NCBI GenBank assembly: GCA_016098155.1
Contig: JAAAJB010000019.1
Coordinates: 1-64,000 of the forward strand
DNA length: 64,000 nt
Reading direction: 5' to 3'
Source: Actinomortierella ambigua
Lineage: Eukaryota; Mortierellomycota; Mortierellomycetes; Mortierellales; Mortierellaceae
Part shown: positions 10,567 to 22,029 of the stretch, piece by piece
Position numbering within the stretch: position 1 is the stretch's first letter
Layout of the letters: the number at the start of each line of letters is the position of its first letter
Notes under the pieces: model-generated
What the model was told of the DNA's origin: nothing
Seen by the model: only the letters and a program-made list of their open reading frames with translations
The model's database searches: none
Made by a program: the position numbers and the translations under genes

Positions 10567-11631
10567 TGTTCTCTCTTTTTCTCTCCTTGCTTTATTGATT
10601 GAGTGTCAATGTGGTTGTCGCGAAGAGAAAGGAGGTCCTGGAACACGCAAACTTTCTCGGTCTCTGTGAGAGCTGGAAATAAAATAGGCTGGCACTTGCT
10701 TCACAGTGAGGATGAGGTGCCCAGTGCCTTTTGCTTGCTCGTCGCCCAATGGCCCTGGAGCCAGTCCTTGTCTATTTTTCTGTGTGCGTCCTTGCTCGTT
10801 TGTCCTCTGTCCACGCTGAATGCCTGTCCTTTTTATCGATGGTGCTGGATTTGTGTGGGGGAAGGTGTGGCAATTGGGAAGCAAAAGAAAAAAAAATAAG
10901 GAGAAGGGTAGAGAGTCTCGTGGATAATGCCTCCTGATGTCCTGTTCTCCTTCCCGTTCAAGTCTCAGCCACCACGAGATGGTCTAGCAAGAGATGCGAT
11001 GGTTGCCACGCGATACATAGTCCACCTTGCTGAAACAATGCTTCTATCATCTATAGTTTTTAGTCCACGGAGCCTTCTTGGTCCAACCCTTGAGGTTCGG
11101 TCAATGGACGCAGTGAGACCAGCAGAGCACCATGAGCAAGGGCTGGCGAAGGTGAGATAGCATATGTAGTTGGAAGGGATATAAGTGGAAAGAGTGCCCT
11201 GTATACGACATTATGCAATGAGAAGAGAGGACATGGCATGAAGCTTGAAGGTGTCCAAGCAGGCATTGAAATTTGAACAACTCATTCCAATCCACCCTCG
11301 TGCTGCGGACCCACAGAGTCATGCGAGTATGAATGCAAAGAAACAGAGGAGAATAGCAAGGGGGCAATGAAGACATTTGTTTCCATTTGCTTCGGTCGCA
11401 GCAAACATGCACTGACTCACACTCACTTTGCAGCAGCCCCCCTCCCCCTTATTTTCCGGCCTACCAGAGGGGCGGCGGGTGGGGCGCCTTTTTGCCTCTC
11501 AGATCACCGCCCTGAGACGGAGGAAAAGTATAAGAGGGGGCCAACCTCCCACCAGTCCTGATTTACATTCACATTCAGCTCATTCCACCTCTTCATTCCC
11601 CACTCTTCTCTTCCCTCTCTGGTAGTAAACC
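10567..11631. other. Shared 5' region of Yippee (-) and AlaX-type (+) genes
   Basis: About 1.06 kb between two divergent starts. I see no additional gene. A TATA-like element near 11529 belongs to the plus-strand gene, and CT-rich leader sequence precedes its ATG. Confidence 0.55.
11529..11536 (+). promoter_or_regulatory. TATA-like element of the AlaX-type gene
   Basis: TATAAGAG lies 103 bases before the start codon at 11632, followed by CT-rich leader sequence. Confidence 0.5.
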
Positions 11632-13171
11632 ATGCCTGAAACAGCGTCGTCCTCTTGTGCTCAGGTCCCTGTTGGTCTGTTGACATGCCAAGCAACACCT
11701 TACCTCAAGCAGCTCAAGACCACCGTCCTCGACTGCTCACAGAAACCCAACAAACAAAAGCTATATGAGGTCCACCTCCAAGACACTGGTACGTCTCTTT
11801 TGCTCCTCTGTCCCACCCCACCTCCACTGCAACAACACATAACAAGAACATCCACCAACGCCAATCATGGGCCACGCCACTAATTCACTGATCACTCTCG
11901 TCCTAACATACAACAACCACAACAACCCCCTTTTAGTTCTCTTTCCGGAAGGAGGTGGCCAGCCCTGTGACTTTGGCACGATCAACGAGGTGGAGGTAAA
12001 GAACGTTCAGCGAGTCGGCACGAGCCACGTCCATCACACGACAGCGCCGATCCCAGTGGGCAGCGAAGTCCTGGTGAAGGTGGACTGGACCCGGCGATTC
12101 GACAACATGCAGCAGCACTCTGGCCAGCATCTCGTCTCGGCCCTGTTTGAACAGCCCGAGTATGGCTGTGACACGGTGGCATGGGGCATGAACGACAAGC
12201 GGTGCCATGTCGAGCTCAACAAGGTGCCGACCCAGGCCCAGATCCAAGAGGTCGAACAACGTCTGAATCTGTACATCCGTCGGGATTACCCGGTCCATAT
12301 CACCTTCACCGATCAGAAACCAGCCACGTTGCCCGCTGATTATGTCGGCCCCAACGGCGTCTTCCGTGTGGCCGAGATCATGGAGGACTTGGATCTGTTG
12401 GAGCGTGAACGCCTCGAGGACCAAGGCATCGATCCAGTCAAGGTCCCCGGAGCGTTTGACACAGTCAAGGGCATGTTCCACCTCGATTTTAACCCTTGCT
12501 GTGGCACGCACGTCCGCTCCCTCAAGGATGTCCAGGCGATCAAGCTGCTGCACACAGAGCGTGTCCGCGGCGGCAACTGTCGTCTGTTCTTTGTCTGTGG
12601 CTCGCGTGCGCTGACGCTGTTGGAGGAGACGTATACGCTGTCGCGCGAGATGGGAACGGTCTTGCAGGCGCCCGGTGGACTCGAGACCTTTGTCGACACG
12701 ATCGTCCGGACGCAAAAGTCGCAGAAGGACATGTTTAAGCAGCTCAAGGTCCTGTGGCGCGAGATCGCCGTGTATCAGATCAAGGAGTGGATCCAATTGC
12801 TGGAGGAGAGCAAGGCAAAGTCGTCGTCTTCGGAAGGCGAGGACGAAGGCGAGAAGGGACGGTTGATCACCCTCCATCGCGAGGATGCGGACGTCGACTA
12901 CTTGACGCTGTTGGCATCTTTGCTCCAAAAGGACTATGATCTCGTCCAGGGTAAGCGCATCTTTGTCTTGTCGACCGGCGATCGGAAGGAGGGTGGTGCC
13001 ATGACCCTGCTTGGTAAGGACGAGGATCTCATCAAGAAGGTTGCCGCTGCCATTCAATCCAACGTTGACATCAAGGGGGGTGGAAAGGGTCGCTGGCAGG
13101 GCAAGGCTTCCAAATCCTGGGATGGTCTCGATGCTGCCTGGCAGGCAGCTCGTGCCATTGTCGAGGCATAA
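11632..13171 (+). CDS. Alanyl-tRNA editing protein, AlaX/AARSD1 type
   Basis: Two exons: 11632-11788 and 11937-13171, encoding 463 residues, similar in size to animal AARSD1. It hydrolyses Ser (or Gly) mischarged on tRNA-Ala, acting in trans to alanyl-tRNA synthetase. The protein has the editing half only. The N-terminal beta-barrel is marked by VLFPEGGGQP. The zinc site has H113 and H117 in HSGQH, plus C240 and H244 in CCGTH. A C-terminal region of about 150 residues resembles the dimerisation/C-Ala-like part and includes GGGKGRWQGKA, the glycine-rich motif of that domain. There is no aminoacylation core. The splice join at DTVLFPE is exactly as expected. Confidence 0.92.
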
Positions 13172-13440
13172 GAGAAGAAAAGGGCAAAAAAAAAAAGAGA
13201 GAAAAAAACCGCCCTTTCTCACCCATCTGTAATTCTATCCCCAGCATCTCTCCAATGAACAACTTTTTTCAATCCTGTGCTCTTCTTTTTTTTTAACATC
13301 GTTTGAACATATGCTGAATTTATGGAAAAAGTGGTGGTAGTGTCTATGTCAACAGAACAAAAATTATCGCTCACTCCCTTGGGTTTGCGGAGAGAAAAAA
13401 AGAAAACAAGGAGGGGGGGATAGTGCAGGTATCACTTGAT

Positions 13441-15254
13441 TTAGAACTTCATGGCACGCTCAATACCCTCGGCGCAGCGAATCATATCGGGAACATAGAA
13501 CTTCTCAAAGATAAGTGGGAAGGGCGTGTCGAACGAGCAAATGCGCTCGATAGGTGACTCGAGGCGCAAGAAGCAGCGCTCCTGGACGGTCGCGGCAATC
13601 TCGGCCGCAAAGCCCTGTGTCTTGGAGGCCTCATGCGCAATCAACAGGCGACCGGTCTTGTTGACAGAGTTGCACACCGTCTCGACATCCCATGGCAAGA
13701 TCGATCGCAGATCAATCAGCTCCACTGACAGACCTGGCATCCGCTTCTGCGCCAGCTGGATCGCATTCTCCAACACGTACAGCTGTGCACCCCAACCAAC
13801 AATCGTCAGGTCCTTGCCCTGCTGCAGAATCTCGGCCTTGCCCAAAGGAAGCTCATAGTCTCCTACTGGTACCTGCTCGACTGTTTTTTCGAGGCATCGA
13901 GAGAGAGAGAGAAAAAAAAACAGGGCGAGTGAGTGAGTGATTGAAGGAAATCCATGGGTGAGTGGAAAGTGGTCACAATCGCAAGCAAATAACACTACGT
14001 GTGATTAGGACAGCTTACCAGCAGCACGGTACAGAATCTTGGGCTCCATAAAGACGACAGGGTTACGGTCACGGATGGAGGCCAGCAGGAGACCCTTTGC
14101 CTGGATAGGCGAGCGGGGGACGACGACCTTGATACCGGGGGTATGGGCAAAGTACGCCTCTGGGTGCTGGGAGTGGTAGTGACCACCATGGCCGACGGCA
14201 CCACAAGGGGTACGGAAGGTCAATCCACCAACGTTGAACTCACCACCAGATCGGTAGCGGTATTTGGCAGCCTCGTTAACGATCTGATCAAAGGCTGGGA
14301 AGATGTAGTCTGCAAACTGGATCTCGGCAATGGCGGTCGAACCCATCGCAGCCATGCCGATCGCAAATCCTGCAATACCCTGCTCTGTCAGTGGAGTGTT
14401 GAAGACTCGATCCCGACCAAAGGTCTCGGACAGACCCATGGTGCAGCGGAACACACCTCCGAAAGCAACATCCTCGCCAAAGACGCATGCTGTGTCGTCC
14501 GTTGCCAGTGCAATGGCCATGGCGTCATTGACGGACTGGAAAAGGTTCATCTTCTTTGTCTCTCCTATTAGAAGTAAAGAGGGAGAGGGGGGGGAGGGAG
14601 AACCAAAAAGGTGGGGAGGAGAAGGGAGGGGGTTAAACTTTGTTCTCCATGTAATTTCATTCTGTTGTTTTTCTTTTTTGTTCGCACGCTCTGGTCATGA
14701 ACGTAAAATTCTCCGTGTCGACAATCGATGCAAGTGCGCAGGAAGATGTAGTACCATTGGCAACCGAGGCAAGCTCGGGGTTGCGCAGGGCGTCGTGCTG
14801 GGTGTGCTTGATGAGCTTGGAGTTGGCAACACCGGGCATGAAGCCCTCAGCAGGTGGTGGGCTGTTGGCGGCAGCGTAGTGGGACTTTGCAGACGTATGG
14901 AGGAGCTATAGGGCGTTGAAAGAGGAGGGAGGCGAAGAGTCAGTGGATCCATTCGGTCAAAACCAAGCAACAAGGACATTGACGCTAAACTCTTGACAGA
15001 GTATCAGTCCTTCATGAAGGACCGGATCAGGTAATCCCCCTGAACAACGCGCAAGTCAGGGCAAGGCTAAAAATGTTGTTTGGTTGGAGTAGGAGAGGGA
15101 CAGCCATGAACACAGGATCCACGCGAGAAGGTGCTGCTGTGATGACCGGGTGGCGTGGTCGAAAGGACTGACTGGGTCGACTCACCTTGGCAGGTAACCT
15201 CTGCTGGAAGATGGCATTAGAGGCAAGACGAGCGGAGCGGATGAGAGATGCCAT
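13441..15254 (-). CDS. Branched-chain 2-oxoacid dehydrogenase E1 beta subunit
   Basis: Four exons on the minus strand: 15186-15254, 14755-14905, 14019-14564 and 13441-13880, encoding 401 residues. It pairs with E1 alpha to decarboxylate the ketoacids of leucine, isoleucine and valine with thiamine diphosphate in the mitochondrial matrix. The first 35 or so residues ([16 protein letters not shown], then LLHTSAKS) are an Arg/Ser-rich mitochondrial presequence. Conserved blocks include [40 protein letters not shown] and KILYRAAVEQVP, and the C-terminal transketolase domain contains [11 protein letters not shown]. These match BCKDHB better than pyruvate dehydrogenase E1 beta. All splice phases agree. 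It lies tail-to-tail with the AlaX-type gene, 269 bases apart. Confidence 0.94.
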
Positions 15255-16051
15255 TGTGAGAGATTTCTTTCAGAGGTGTGAATGAGGGATAGAGGGGGGA
15301 GATCAGTCGAGTGATTCAGACCAGACGGATGACAAGGGGGGGGATGGGAGGGGCAAAGAGTGAGGAATGGGATGGGACAAGAGAGAGAGAGAGAAAGTGA
15401 GAGAATGGGAGAGGGGGGAGTTTTTGTGAGTGAGCGAGTGTGGAGAAGAAAAGGAGAAAGAGAGAGAGAGAGAAAGAAAGAGAGAGAGAGAGGGAGAGAG
15501 AGTGAGAGGGAGGGGGAACACAAAAAAAAAAAAGGTGGGGAAGAGAGGATTTTTCCCACACCTTGTGGCCCAACTTTCCCACGTTGCATAGCGCATGCGA
15601 GAATGGAAGACGTCGTCGTATTCGGAGGGTGTTGGTGGCGCATACACCTTGTGGGTGATGATAATCTCATCTTCGAGAGAGAGAGAGAGAGAGAGAGCGC
15701 GCGAGTGCGTGTATGTGTGTACAGTACACGTATTACAGACTTACAGAGTGCTTCATTTCTCATACTCTCTCTCCAACACTCACTCACATTGGGCACAAAC
15801 CAGTTGGGCCGGACCTATCCTACCCGCCACCCAAGCACAAAGGGCCCAGACAGGCGAGACAGGCGCAGCGTCTGACAGTGCACAAAACACCCACCTTGTG
15901 CTGCCAAGAGATTTTATGGATCATGATTCTTGCACAGCCTCTCTCAGGGACAACCCTCTTACCTTGAAAAGAGGTCCACTCCCTCTACTCTTCCCCTCCC
16001 TCCCCCCTCACTGCCCTCCACTCACTCCTCTTCATCCTCAACATTCCCATC
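15255..16051. other. Divergent intergenic region with GA/CT microsatellites
   Basis: Between BCKDH E1 beta (-) and the 690-residue gene (+). The strand reads as long GA-rich runs at about 15379-15510 and 15677-15700, that is CT-rich on the sense strand of BCKDH E1 beta. The right end is CT-rich on the plus strand before ATG 16052. No gene is visible. Confidence 0.6.
15379..15510. repeat. GA-rich microsatellite block
   Basis: Imperfect (GA)n and GAAAGA runs covering about 130 bases, upstream of the BCKDH E1 beta start. On that gene's sense strand it is a polypyrimidine leader. Confidence 0.8.
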
Positions 16052-18124
16052 ATGAGGCCATTCCCCATCGAGCTCATCCATGACATTGTCTTCCGACTGA
16101 ACGACCTAACTTGCCTGGCCTTGGGCTTTGGCTTTCTGCACCAGACCATGGAGCACGAACATGCCATCATCCAACAGAACGGCGGGCCCGGCTGTCTTTT
16201 GACTACCTGTCTAACCCACCAGGACAGCGACCTCCGCATCCTACGCTATCTTCGAACCCGCTTCCCCAACGAGCTCACCCCCGAGATTGCTCTTGTCAAG
16301 GCCATCGCAACCGGCAATGTGCTCGCCATCAAGCGTGTCTCGTTACTCTGGAACAACGTCCGCTATAGCGACGACGCCTGGATCACCATGGCCATGCACC
16401 ATGCCGCCTGGAAGACGACCGACGCACTGCTGAGCATGAAGGTCATCGTGAATTGGCTTGAGACGCGTTCGCCTACCGATCGCCAGATTAAAAACGTGTA
16501 CTGGATCTTGCAGCATCAGTTGGACAACGTTGATACCACGGTCAAGAAGCCATTGGCCTGCCTCGCTCTACTGGAACGGCACCCAGATCAGACCTGGGTG
16601 GCCGACCGTCTCTCGGACGATATTCTCCGGGCGCTGTACGATCGGTACGCCACCCTCGACAATGCCCGCGGCGAGGAGAAGCCTAGCAGTAATAAGAAGG
16701 AGATCCTGTCCATCGCTGCCCACTTGGGCAACATGCCGTTCTTCGAGCGTGTCCTTGGCCAGGAGCCAAATCTCTTGATCGAGTTTCAAAGCCGCCTCTT
16801 CCGCAAGATGGTTGCCGGTGCTCACCCAGTCATGGCCATCCGTCTCGTCCGAGCCTTTCAGCCGACCAAGAAGCTTATCTTGCTTGACAATGTTTATCCC
16901 CAGCTACTGCGCGCCTTAATGTTCAAGACCGAGTATCTTGAGGACGCCCTCTATCTGAATGAGTGCGTCGTCAACTACAGAGGCGGAAATATCATCCTTT
17001 ATGCCAAGATTGCGCGTGAGGACATTGAGGGTCTAAAGGTGGATCTTCAGGACAGGCGCAAGCAGTGTGACATTGTGATCATGTTGGTCCAAGCCGAAAA
17101 ATTCCATCTCTTCCGACCCATCGGCATCCCCGAGGTTTTCCCGATCGAGGCCTGGCCGCCCTTGTTCTTCAAGCCCAGTATTGTCCACCAGGTCCTCCAG
17201 CACGAACGCGAGACTGGATTGTCGATGCTTCCTGGCTCACGCGTCGCCGTTGGTTGGTTTTCTCGCGCCAACGATGATCTCCGGATCTACATGCTCCAGC
17301 GCGGCCTCATTTCGGACCGCTTTCGCATCTTGCACACGGCCAAGCCCTTGGACAGCCGCAGTCATGTCAAGTGGTCACGCTTCCTAGAGTACTCACCCTT
17401 TATCCAGCCAGAGACTGAGGAGGAGGAGGAGGAGGAGAGGAGGGCGGCATTCAACAGGAGTAGTAGCAGCAGCGTCATCATCGGTAACGGCAGTCATAGT
17501 AGCAGTATCGAGGGTGAGGCATCAGGAGCAGCAGCGTCGATGCGGCCGAAGATGGAGGACGACTACTATCAATCCTGCCCATTGGACCAGCTGCCTCAGA
17601 GGATCCTCATCGATGGGTCAACCTTGGCCGAGACCTGTCGATTGATGGACCGAATGATGGCGACCCAATGCCAGCTCGTCCGTGTCCACACGGCTTCTGA
17701 GGTGCAGCAGAGCCCCTCGTTTGGCTATTCCCAGGACGGCAACTGTTGGGCGCCCTGGTACCAGAGTCGAGCAGCCTCTAGAGGTCAACCGAGTCTGGAT
17801 CGTCTCGCCCAGGCAGGTGTCCTGGTGCGAGCTGTCGATCCCGTCGTCGAGGGCGAGGACGACGGTGAAGGTTTGGCGGCGATGGTGGATGAACTAGCAG
17901 CACTCCTGGCTCCCCCACAGATGGCGCCTCTCCTTCATCCTCCCGAGCCAAGGTTCCATCGCAACGCCAGCTCGGTGTTCTTTATTGACCCGAGGGTGCC
18001 CGCTGCAACGTGGCTGGGTGAGCACTGGTATCAGGGCCGGCATTTTCAAGAGTGGTTCAAGGCGCTTGATACACACCTGTATTGTTTCTATCTCGAGAAT
18101 AGCTGGGCTCGAGAAAATAAATAA
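16052..18124 (+). CDS. Unrecognised 690-residue protein, possibly ankyrin-like
   Basis: Single-exon protein that I do not recognise. The first 25 residues (MRPFPIELIHDIVFRLNDLT) look like a short F-box-like start. Helical segments follow that resemble degenerate ankyrin repeats, such as ALVKAIATGNVLAIKRV and ILSIAAHLGNMPFFERVL. Residues about 455-490 are low-complexity: an acidic run EEEEEEER and Ser-rich patches. The C-terminus is Trp/His/Phe-rich (FFIDPRVPAATW, then WYQGRHFQEWF) and looks folded. There is no signal peptide or transmembrane helix. The stop is part of AAATAAATAATG, so a polyadenylation-like AATAAA overlaps the end. Codon use matches the neighbours. Most likely a lineage-restricted fungal protein; no function is claimed. 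Confidence 0.8.
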   Translation: MRPFPIELIHDIVFRLNDLTCLALGFGFLHQTMEHEHAIIQQNGGPGCLLTTCLTHQDSDLRILRYLRTRFPNELTPEIALVKAIATGNVLAIKRVSLLWNNVRYSDDAWITMAMHHAAWKTTDALLSMKVIVNWLETRSPTDRQIKNVYWILQHQLDNVDTTVKKPLACLALLERHPDQTWVADRLSDDILRALYDRYATLDNARGEEKPSSNKKEILSIAAHLGNMPFFERVLGQEPNLLIEFQSRLFRKMVAGAHPVMAIRLVRAFQPTKKLILLDNVYPQLLRALMFKTEYLEDALYLNECVVNYRGGNIILYAKIAREDIEGLKVDLQDRRKQCDIVIMLVQAEKFHLFRPIGIPEVFPIEAWPPLFFKPSIVHQVLQHERETGLSMLPGSRVAVGWFSRANDDLRIYMLQRGLISDRFRILHTAKPLDSRSHVKWSRFLEYSPFIQPETEEEEEEERRAAFNRSSSSSVIIGNGSHSSSIEGEASGAAASMRPKMEDDYYQSCPLDQLPQRILIDGSTLAETCRLMDRMMATQCQLVRVHTASEVQQSPSFGYSQDGNCWAPWYQSRAASRGQPSLDRLAQAGVLVRAVDPVVEGEDDGEGLAAMVDELAALLAPPQMAPLLHPPEPRFHRNASSVFFIDPRVPAATWLGEHWYQGRHFQEWFKALDTHLYCFYLENSWARENK

Positions 18125-18365
18125 TGCAATTCGACCTGTAAACCGCCCCCCACCTCTCTTCAAACTAGCAGGTAAAATTTTCACTGTCGTCGGACTGAAG
18201 CCCAGAGGATAAAATTCAATCAAGAGAACATCCAAAAGGTCAGAGAGGGTGGTGGATTCGAGGATTGTCTAATTGATGTCACTGACAGTTTATTGGTATT
18301 TACAAGTTTTTTTTTTTGTGGATGAGGAAAGTGAAAGGGCAATAGTGTACAGTATATAGTTTTGA

Positions 18366-18849
18366 TTAGTCGGCTAGCACTGTCATGACAGACGCAGAAC
18401 CGACCGCCGAGCGGCCAGCACCAGTTCCATCAGCCGACAACGACGACGACGACGACGACGATGACGATGACGCGTTTTGGGGCCGCTCACCGTAGCTCGT
18501 GTCAAAGGTGTCGTCGTCCTTCATTTCAGGAATATAAAACGACTGCTGGTGCTGGTGGTGATGTTGCAAGGGGTGCGGCTGGTTGTGTGACTTTTGCAGC
18601 GACGCCATCATGGATTGGCGCCGAAGCTGTTGCTGCTGTTGTTGTTGTTGCTGCTGCTGATCTTGAAAGATGGCACTCTTTTCAGAGATCGGCGACCACG
18701 GCATGGTCGTGCTGTCGTGCGAGATGGAGATCGACTCTGGGCTGGAGGGCAGCCAGATTGCTCGCGATAGCTGGGGCTGAGAGAGACTCAATGAGGCCCT
18801 CTGCCTATGCTGGTGATGATGTTGATGTTGATGTTGATGTTGTTGCTGT

Positions 18850-18881
<32 letters not shown>

Positions 18882-21800
18882 TTGTTGCTGCTGCTGCTGC
18901 ATCAAGGCGTTAGCTTGGTCAAAGGTGGCAGCAAAAGACTGTTGCTGGTGCTGTTGCTGAAGCTGCAGCTGGAGCTGCGTGTGGTCTTGCGGCTGGAATC
19001 CCAGAGAAGTCACCAGAGGAGGTTGAGTGTTTGGCATCATCAAAGCCTCCAATGACTCGGTCATTGGGTTGTGCTGCGCCTGACTAAAGCCAGAGAATGT
19101 TTCCTGTGAAGAGGCGGCTCCAACCTGCATGTTGTGATCCAGAAGGTCAAACGATGAAATGGCATAGGCTGATGTCTCCTTTAAATGCTGCTGCTGCTGC
19201 TGCTGCTGTTGCAACTGTTGCCGGCGCTGGAGTTGTTGCAAAAGCTGGAGGTTGTTCTGAGCCATAGGCACATCTTGCTTTTGTTGTTGTTGTTGTTGTT
19301 GCTGTTGTTGCTGCTGTTGCTGCTGTTGTTGCTGCTGAACCTGTTGAGAGGATGGCTGAGAGAAGCGGAATTGTCCTTGATTGACAGGCGTGGACAGTGA
19401 CCCCGACAAAACGCCCTCACTGCTCTCAAGTGTCTGGAGGTTGGTGGACATCATTGGTTGTACAGCAAACGCCTGTTCGTCATCAGCGCCACCCTCAGGG
19501 GCGTTCGCTATGCCAATAGCGTCGTGGTTGGCCGAAACTGGAGAAGACGGCGATGACGAGCAAGTGGAGGAGGAGGCGGGCATGAACATGGAGCCGTATG
19601 ATGCTGACGAGGGCACTGTCATCGAAAGCGAGCTGACGTTGGAAATCGAAAGAGGCTGGAAAGTGGTCGCTTGCGAGAACATGGGTTGGTCCGCCTGCTG
19701 AGGCAAGTACATCACCTGGGCAGATGAAGGGTCCTGCGCAAATGTGGATGCCATTTGGAAACCAGGCTGGGATGGCTGCTGCGAAAAGTTTTGGAAAGAC
19801 GGATGAGGCAGCTGAAGCGAGGTTGATCCATACACATCTGTGGTTGCTCCAACGGTAGCCGTGCTTGCTGGCGAGCCCGGCACTGGACTGTCTGTCGACT
19901 CTCGTGCTGCAGTCGCAGAGGCTTCGCCTGTATCCTTCTTTCCTTTGGCGCTAGCGTTTTTGGCGCGTGCTGCAGAAGCACGCTTCTTTTTGGCCTGCTG
20001 CTTTTTCAAAGCTGCCTCAGCAATCGCCTGGGGCAACTTGGGCGGGGGCTTCTGGTTGGCAAAGCCGGCAGCAACATGAGGACGCTTGACAGGTGCTCCA
20101 GTGGCGGCGTGGGCTACCTGGAGGGTCTTCTTCTGTTCATGCGACATGAGGAAGGACAATAGGTAGGCGGTGTCGTTAGTTTGTCTGGTATCAGAATACT
20201 CGATCGTTGCAGAATGACGACTCGATGATTTTCTCCTTACCTTGCCCAACTTTTTGATGCTGTCGTCTTTAGTGCTGCGGATCTGCGAGAGCAAGGCTTG
20301 CGTCAAGGGCTGGTCAGACATTGTGCTGAGAAGCAGCTCAATTCTCTTCATGCGCTCGATATAGTCAGTGTTCTGAAAGGATGTCGAGGGCTTGTTCTGA
20401 TCCGCCGGCTGACGCTGGGGCTGGCTCAATGCTCTATTGGTAGTGTCCTGACAGTTCTGATTGCTACCCCTATCGTCCGCGCCGGTGGCTCCTGAAAGCT
20501 TTTGCTGCTGTTGCTGCTGCTGCTTTTGGCGATCCTGTAGTTGGCTGTGATTGCCGTTGGCAATAAACTCTGAAGCACCAGGGATCATCTTGCAGAGTAG
20601 GAGTTCGATGCGCTGCATACGTTCAAAGTGCTCACGCTCCTCCTGGCTGGAAGAGTCGCCTGTGTGGGTGTTGGTCGCCAAGCCAGACGTCAGAATGGAG
20701 GGTAGCTGGCCTTGTTCGCTCAGCAAAGCCCCCTTCATAAGATCTGACATCGAGACTTCGCTGTTTGGCGTGGCAGGGCCTTCAAGCGACAGTTTCATCG
20801 CCAGAGCAGCCAGATTAAGGTTGCCAACAAGCGGTGGAGAAGCATCCAACAGGCTGGCAAGGGAGTCATCTTCAGTTTCTGTGCCAGGGGACGAGAAAGA
20901 TGAAGTGGTATAGTCTGAGCTGCGGACAGAGTTCATGTCACTGCTGCGATAGGCTTTGCTGGACCTCCGGTTCTCCTTGTCTTCGGTTGGTCGACCACGC
21001 TTTGTCACAGGCTTCTCAGTAGGGTTGTTGGTGGCAACGAGCTGGGGTGGTGAGCGGATGCATTCACGTCTGGAGTGGACGCACGAGTTGCAGGGTGACT
21101 CACGGTCGCATCGAATCTTGCGATATCTGCACCAGTCGCAAACTGTAAGAGAAAGAAAGGATCGGGATGAGAGGATGAGCATGTTTTTTTTTCTTCGACG
21201 AGGCTGACTTTTGATGTGAACCACTGCCAAATAAGGATATCATGACAGTTTTGCGGGGTTGAGCTGGGTTTGCTTTGCTCTCAAAGTTACCTTGATTAAC
21301 ATTCAAGCGTTTTCGGTACGCCGAGTTGTGGGCTGGGGACACTGAAGGCTTCTTGTTGGTCTTTTTGCCAGCTTTGCCAGGCATGTTCGAGGGGAGCGCC
21401 GAAGATGGTGACGAAGTGGTATCGACTTCATCAGACATTTGATCTGACTGCTGGATATCGAGTGAGTGTGGCGCAGGCTGAAGCAGCTGTTGTGGATGCT
21501 GGTGCTCCTGCTGCTGCTGCTGCTGAAAGTGGGCGACCGAGGGATCTGCTAGAGCCATGGAGGCTTCTAATTGGGCCAAAACTTGTGCTTGAGCATGAGC
21601 CTGAGCGTGTGCCCGAGCTTCCGACTGCAACTGCATCGAGCTCGCTTGCAGAGGCTGCGAGGAAGGCGAGACGAGAGCCGAGCGTGGGTCAACAAGGGCG
21701 AGTGGTGTGAGATCAAAGCTCTCATGGGAATGTGACGAGTGGCTCAACAAGTTGCTTGATCGGGTTCCTGAGACAGGTGACGCTGATCCATCTGTCGGAG

Positions 21801-22029
21801 TGAGAGTGGTATTGGCAGCAGCCGTCACATTGACGTTGATGGCGATTGGCACGGAAAGTGCAGCGGTCAACGAGGGGGTGGTGGCAGTTGAGGTGGGGGC
21901 TGAAGGCTTTACATGGTGCTGGAATTGCAGGCCTTGGTGTTGGTGCAGTTGTTGTTGTTGTTGCTGCTGCTGCTGATGATGATGGTGGTGCTTTGGGTCG
22001 CGAAGCGAGGGAAGTCCGGAAAAGGTCAT
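18366..22029 (-). CDS. Zn2Cys6 transcription factor with long polyglutamine tracts
   Basis: Two exons on the minus strand: 21291-22029 and 18366-21142, encoding 1171 residues. The splice join builds the binuclear zinc cluster at residues 248-274: C248, C251, C258, C264, C267 and C274, with spacing C-x2-C-x6-C-x5-C-x2-C-x6-C. This is the fungal Gal4-type DNA-binding domain. It sits unusually far from the N-terminus, behind His/Gln/Ser/Pro-rich sequence. No fungal-specific middle homology domain is visible. Instead the rest is low-complexity with many Q runs (for example near 18817-18900, 19186-19220 and 19276-19340), a lysine/alanine basic patch (KKQQAKKKRASAARAK) and two copies of a motif ERM(Q/K)RIELLL. 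A nuclear activator is inferred. Targets are unknown. Confidence 0.87.
18817..18900. repeat. CAG/CAA-type repeat encoding poly-His/Gln
   Basis: Longest of several trinucleotide tracts in the Zn2Cys6 gene. The minus strand encodes alternating His-Gln followed by a Q run of about 20. Mixed CAG and CAA codons argue that the amino acids, not only the DNA, are maintained. Similar shorter tracts occur near 18630, 19186, 19280, 20505 and 21950. Confidence 0.85.

Noticed and set aside
11933..13222. 429-codon open frame antisense to the AlaX-type gene
   Set aside because: It is the mirror of a well-supported conserved gene with C-ending codon bias, which creates long antisense frames. The translation has no motif.
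18461..19055. Leucine, alanine and valine-rich plus-strand frames
   Set aside because: These are the reverse complement of CAG/CAA repeats in the Zn2Cys6 gene.
20185..20240. Possible 56-base intron (GTAAGG...CCAG) in the Zn2Cys6 gene
   Set aside because: Removing it would cause an immediate stop, whereas the unspliced frame stays open for 600 more codons. Not used in the model.
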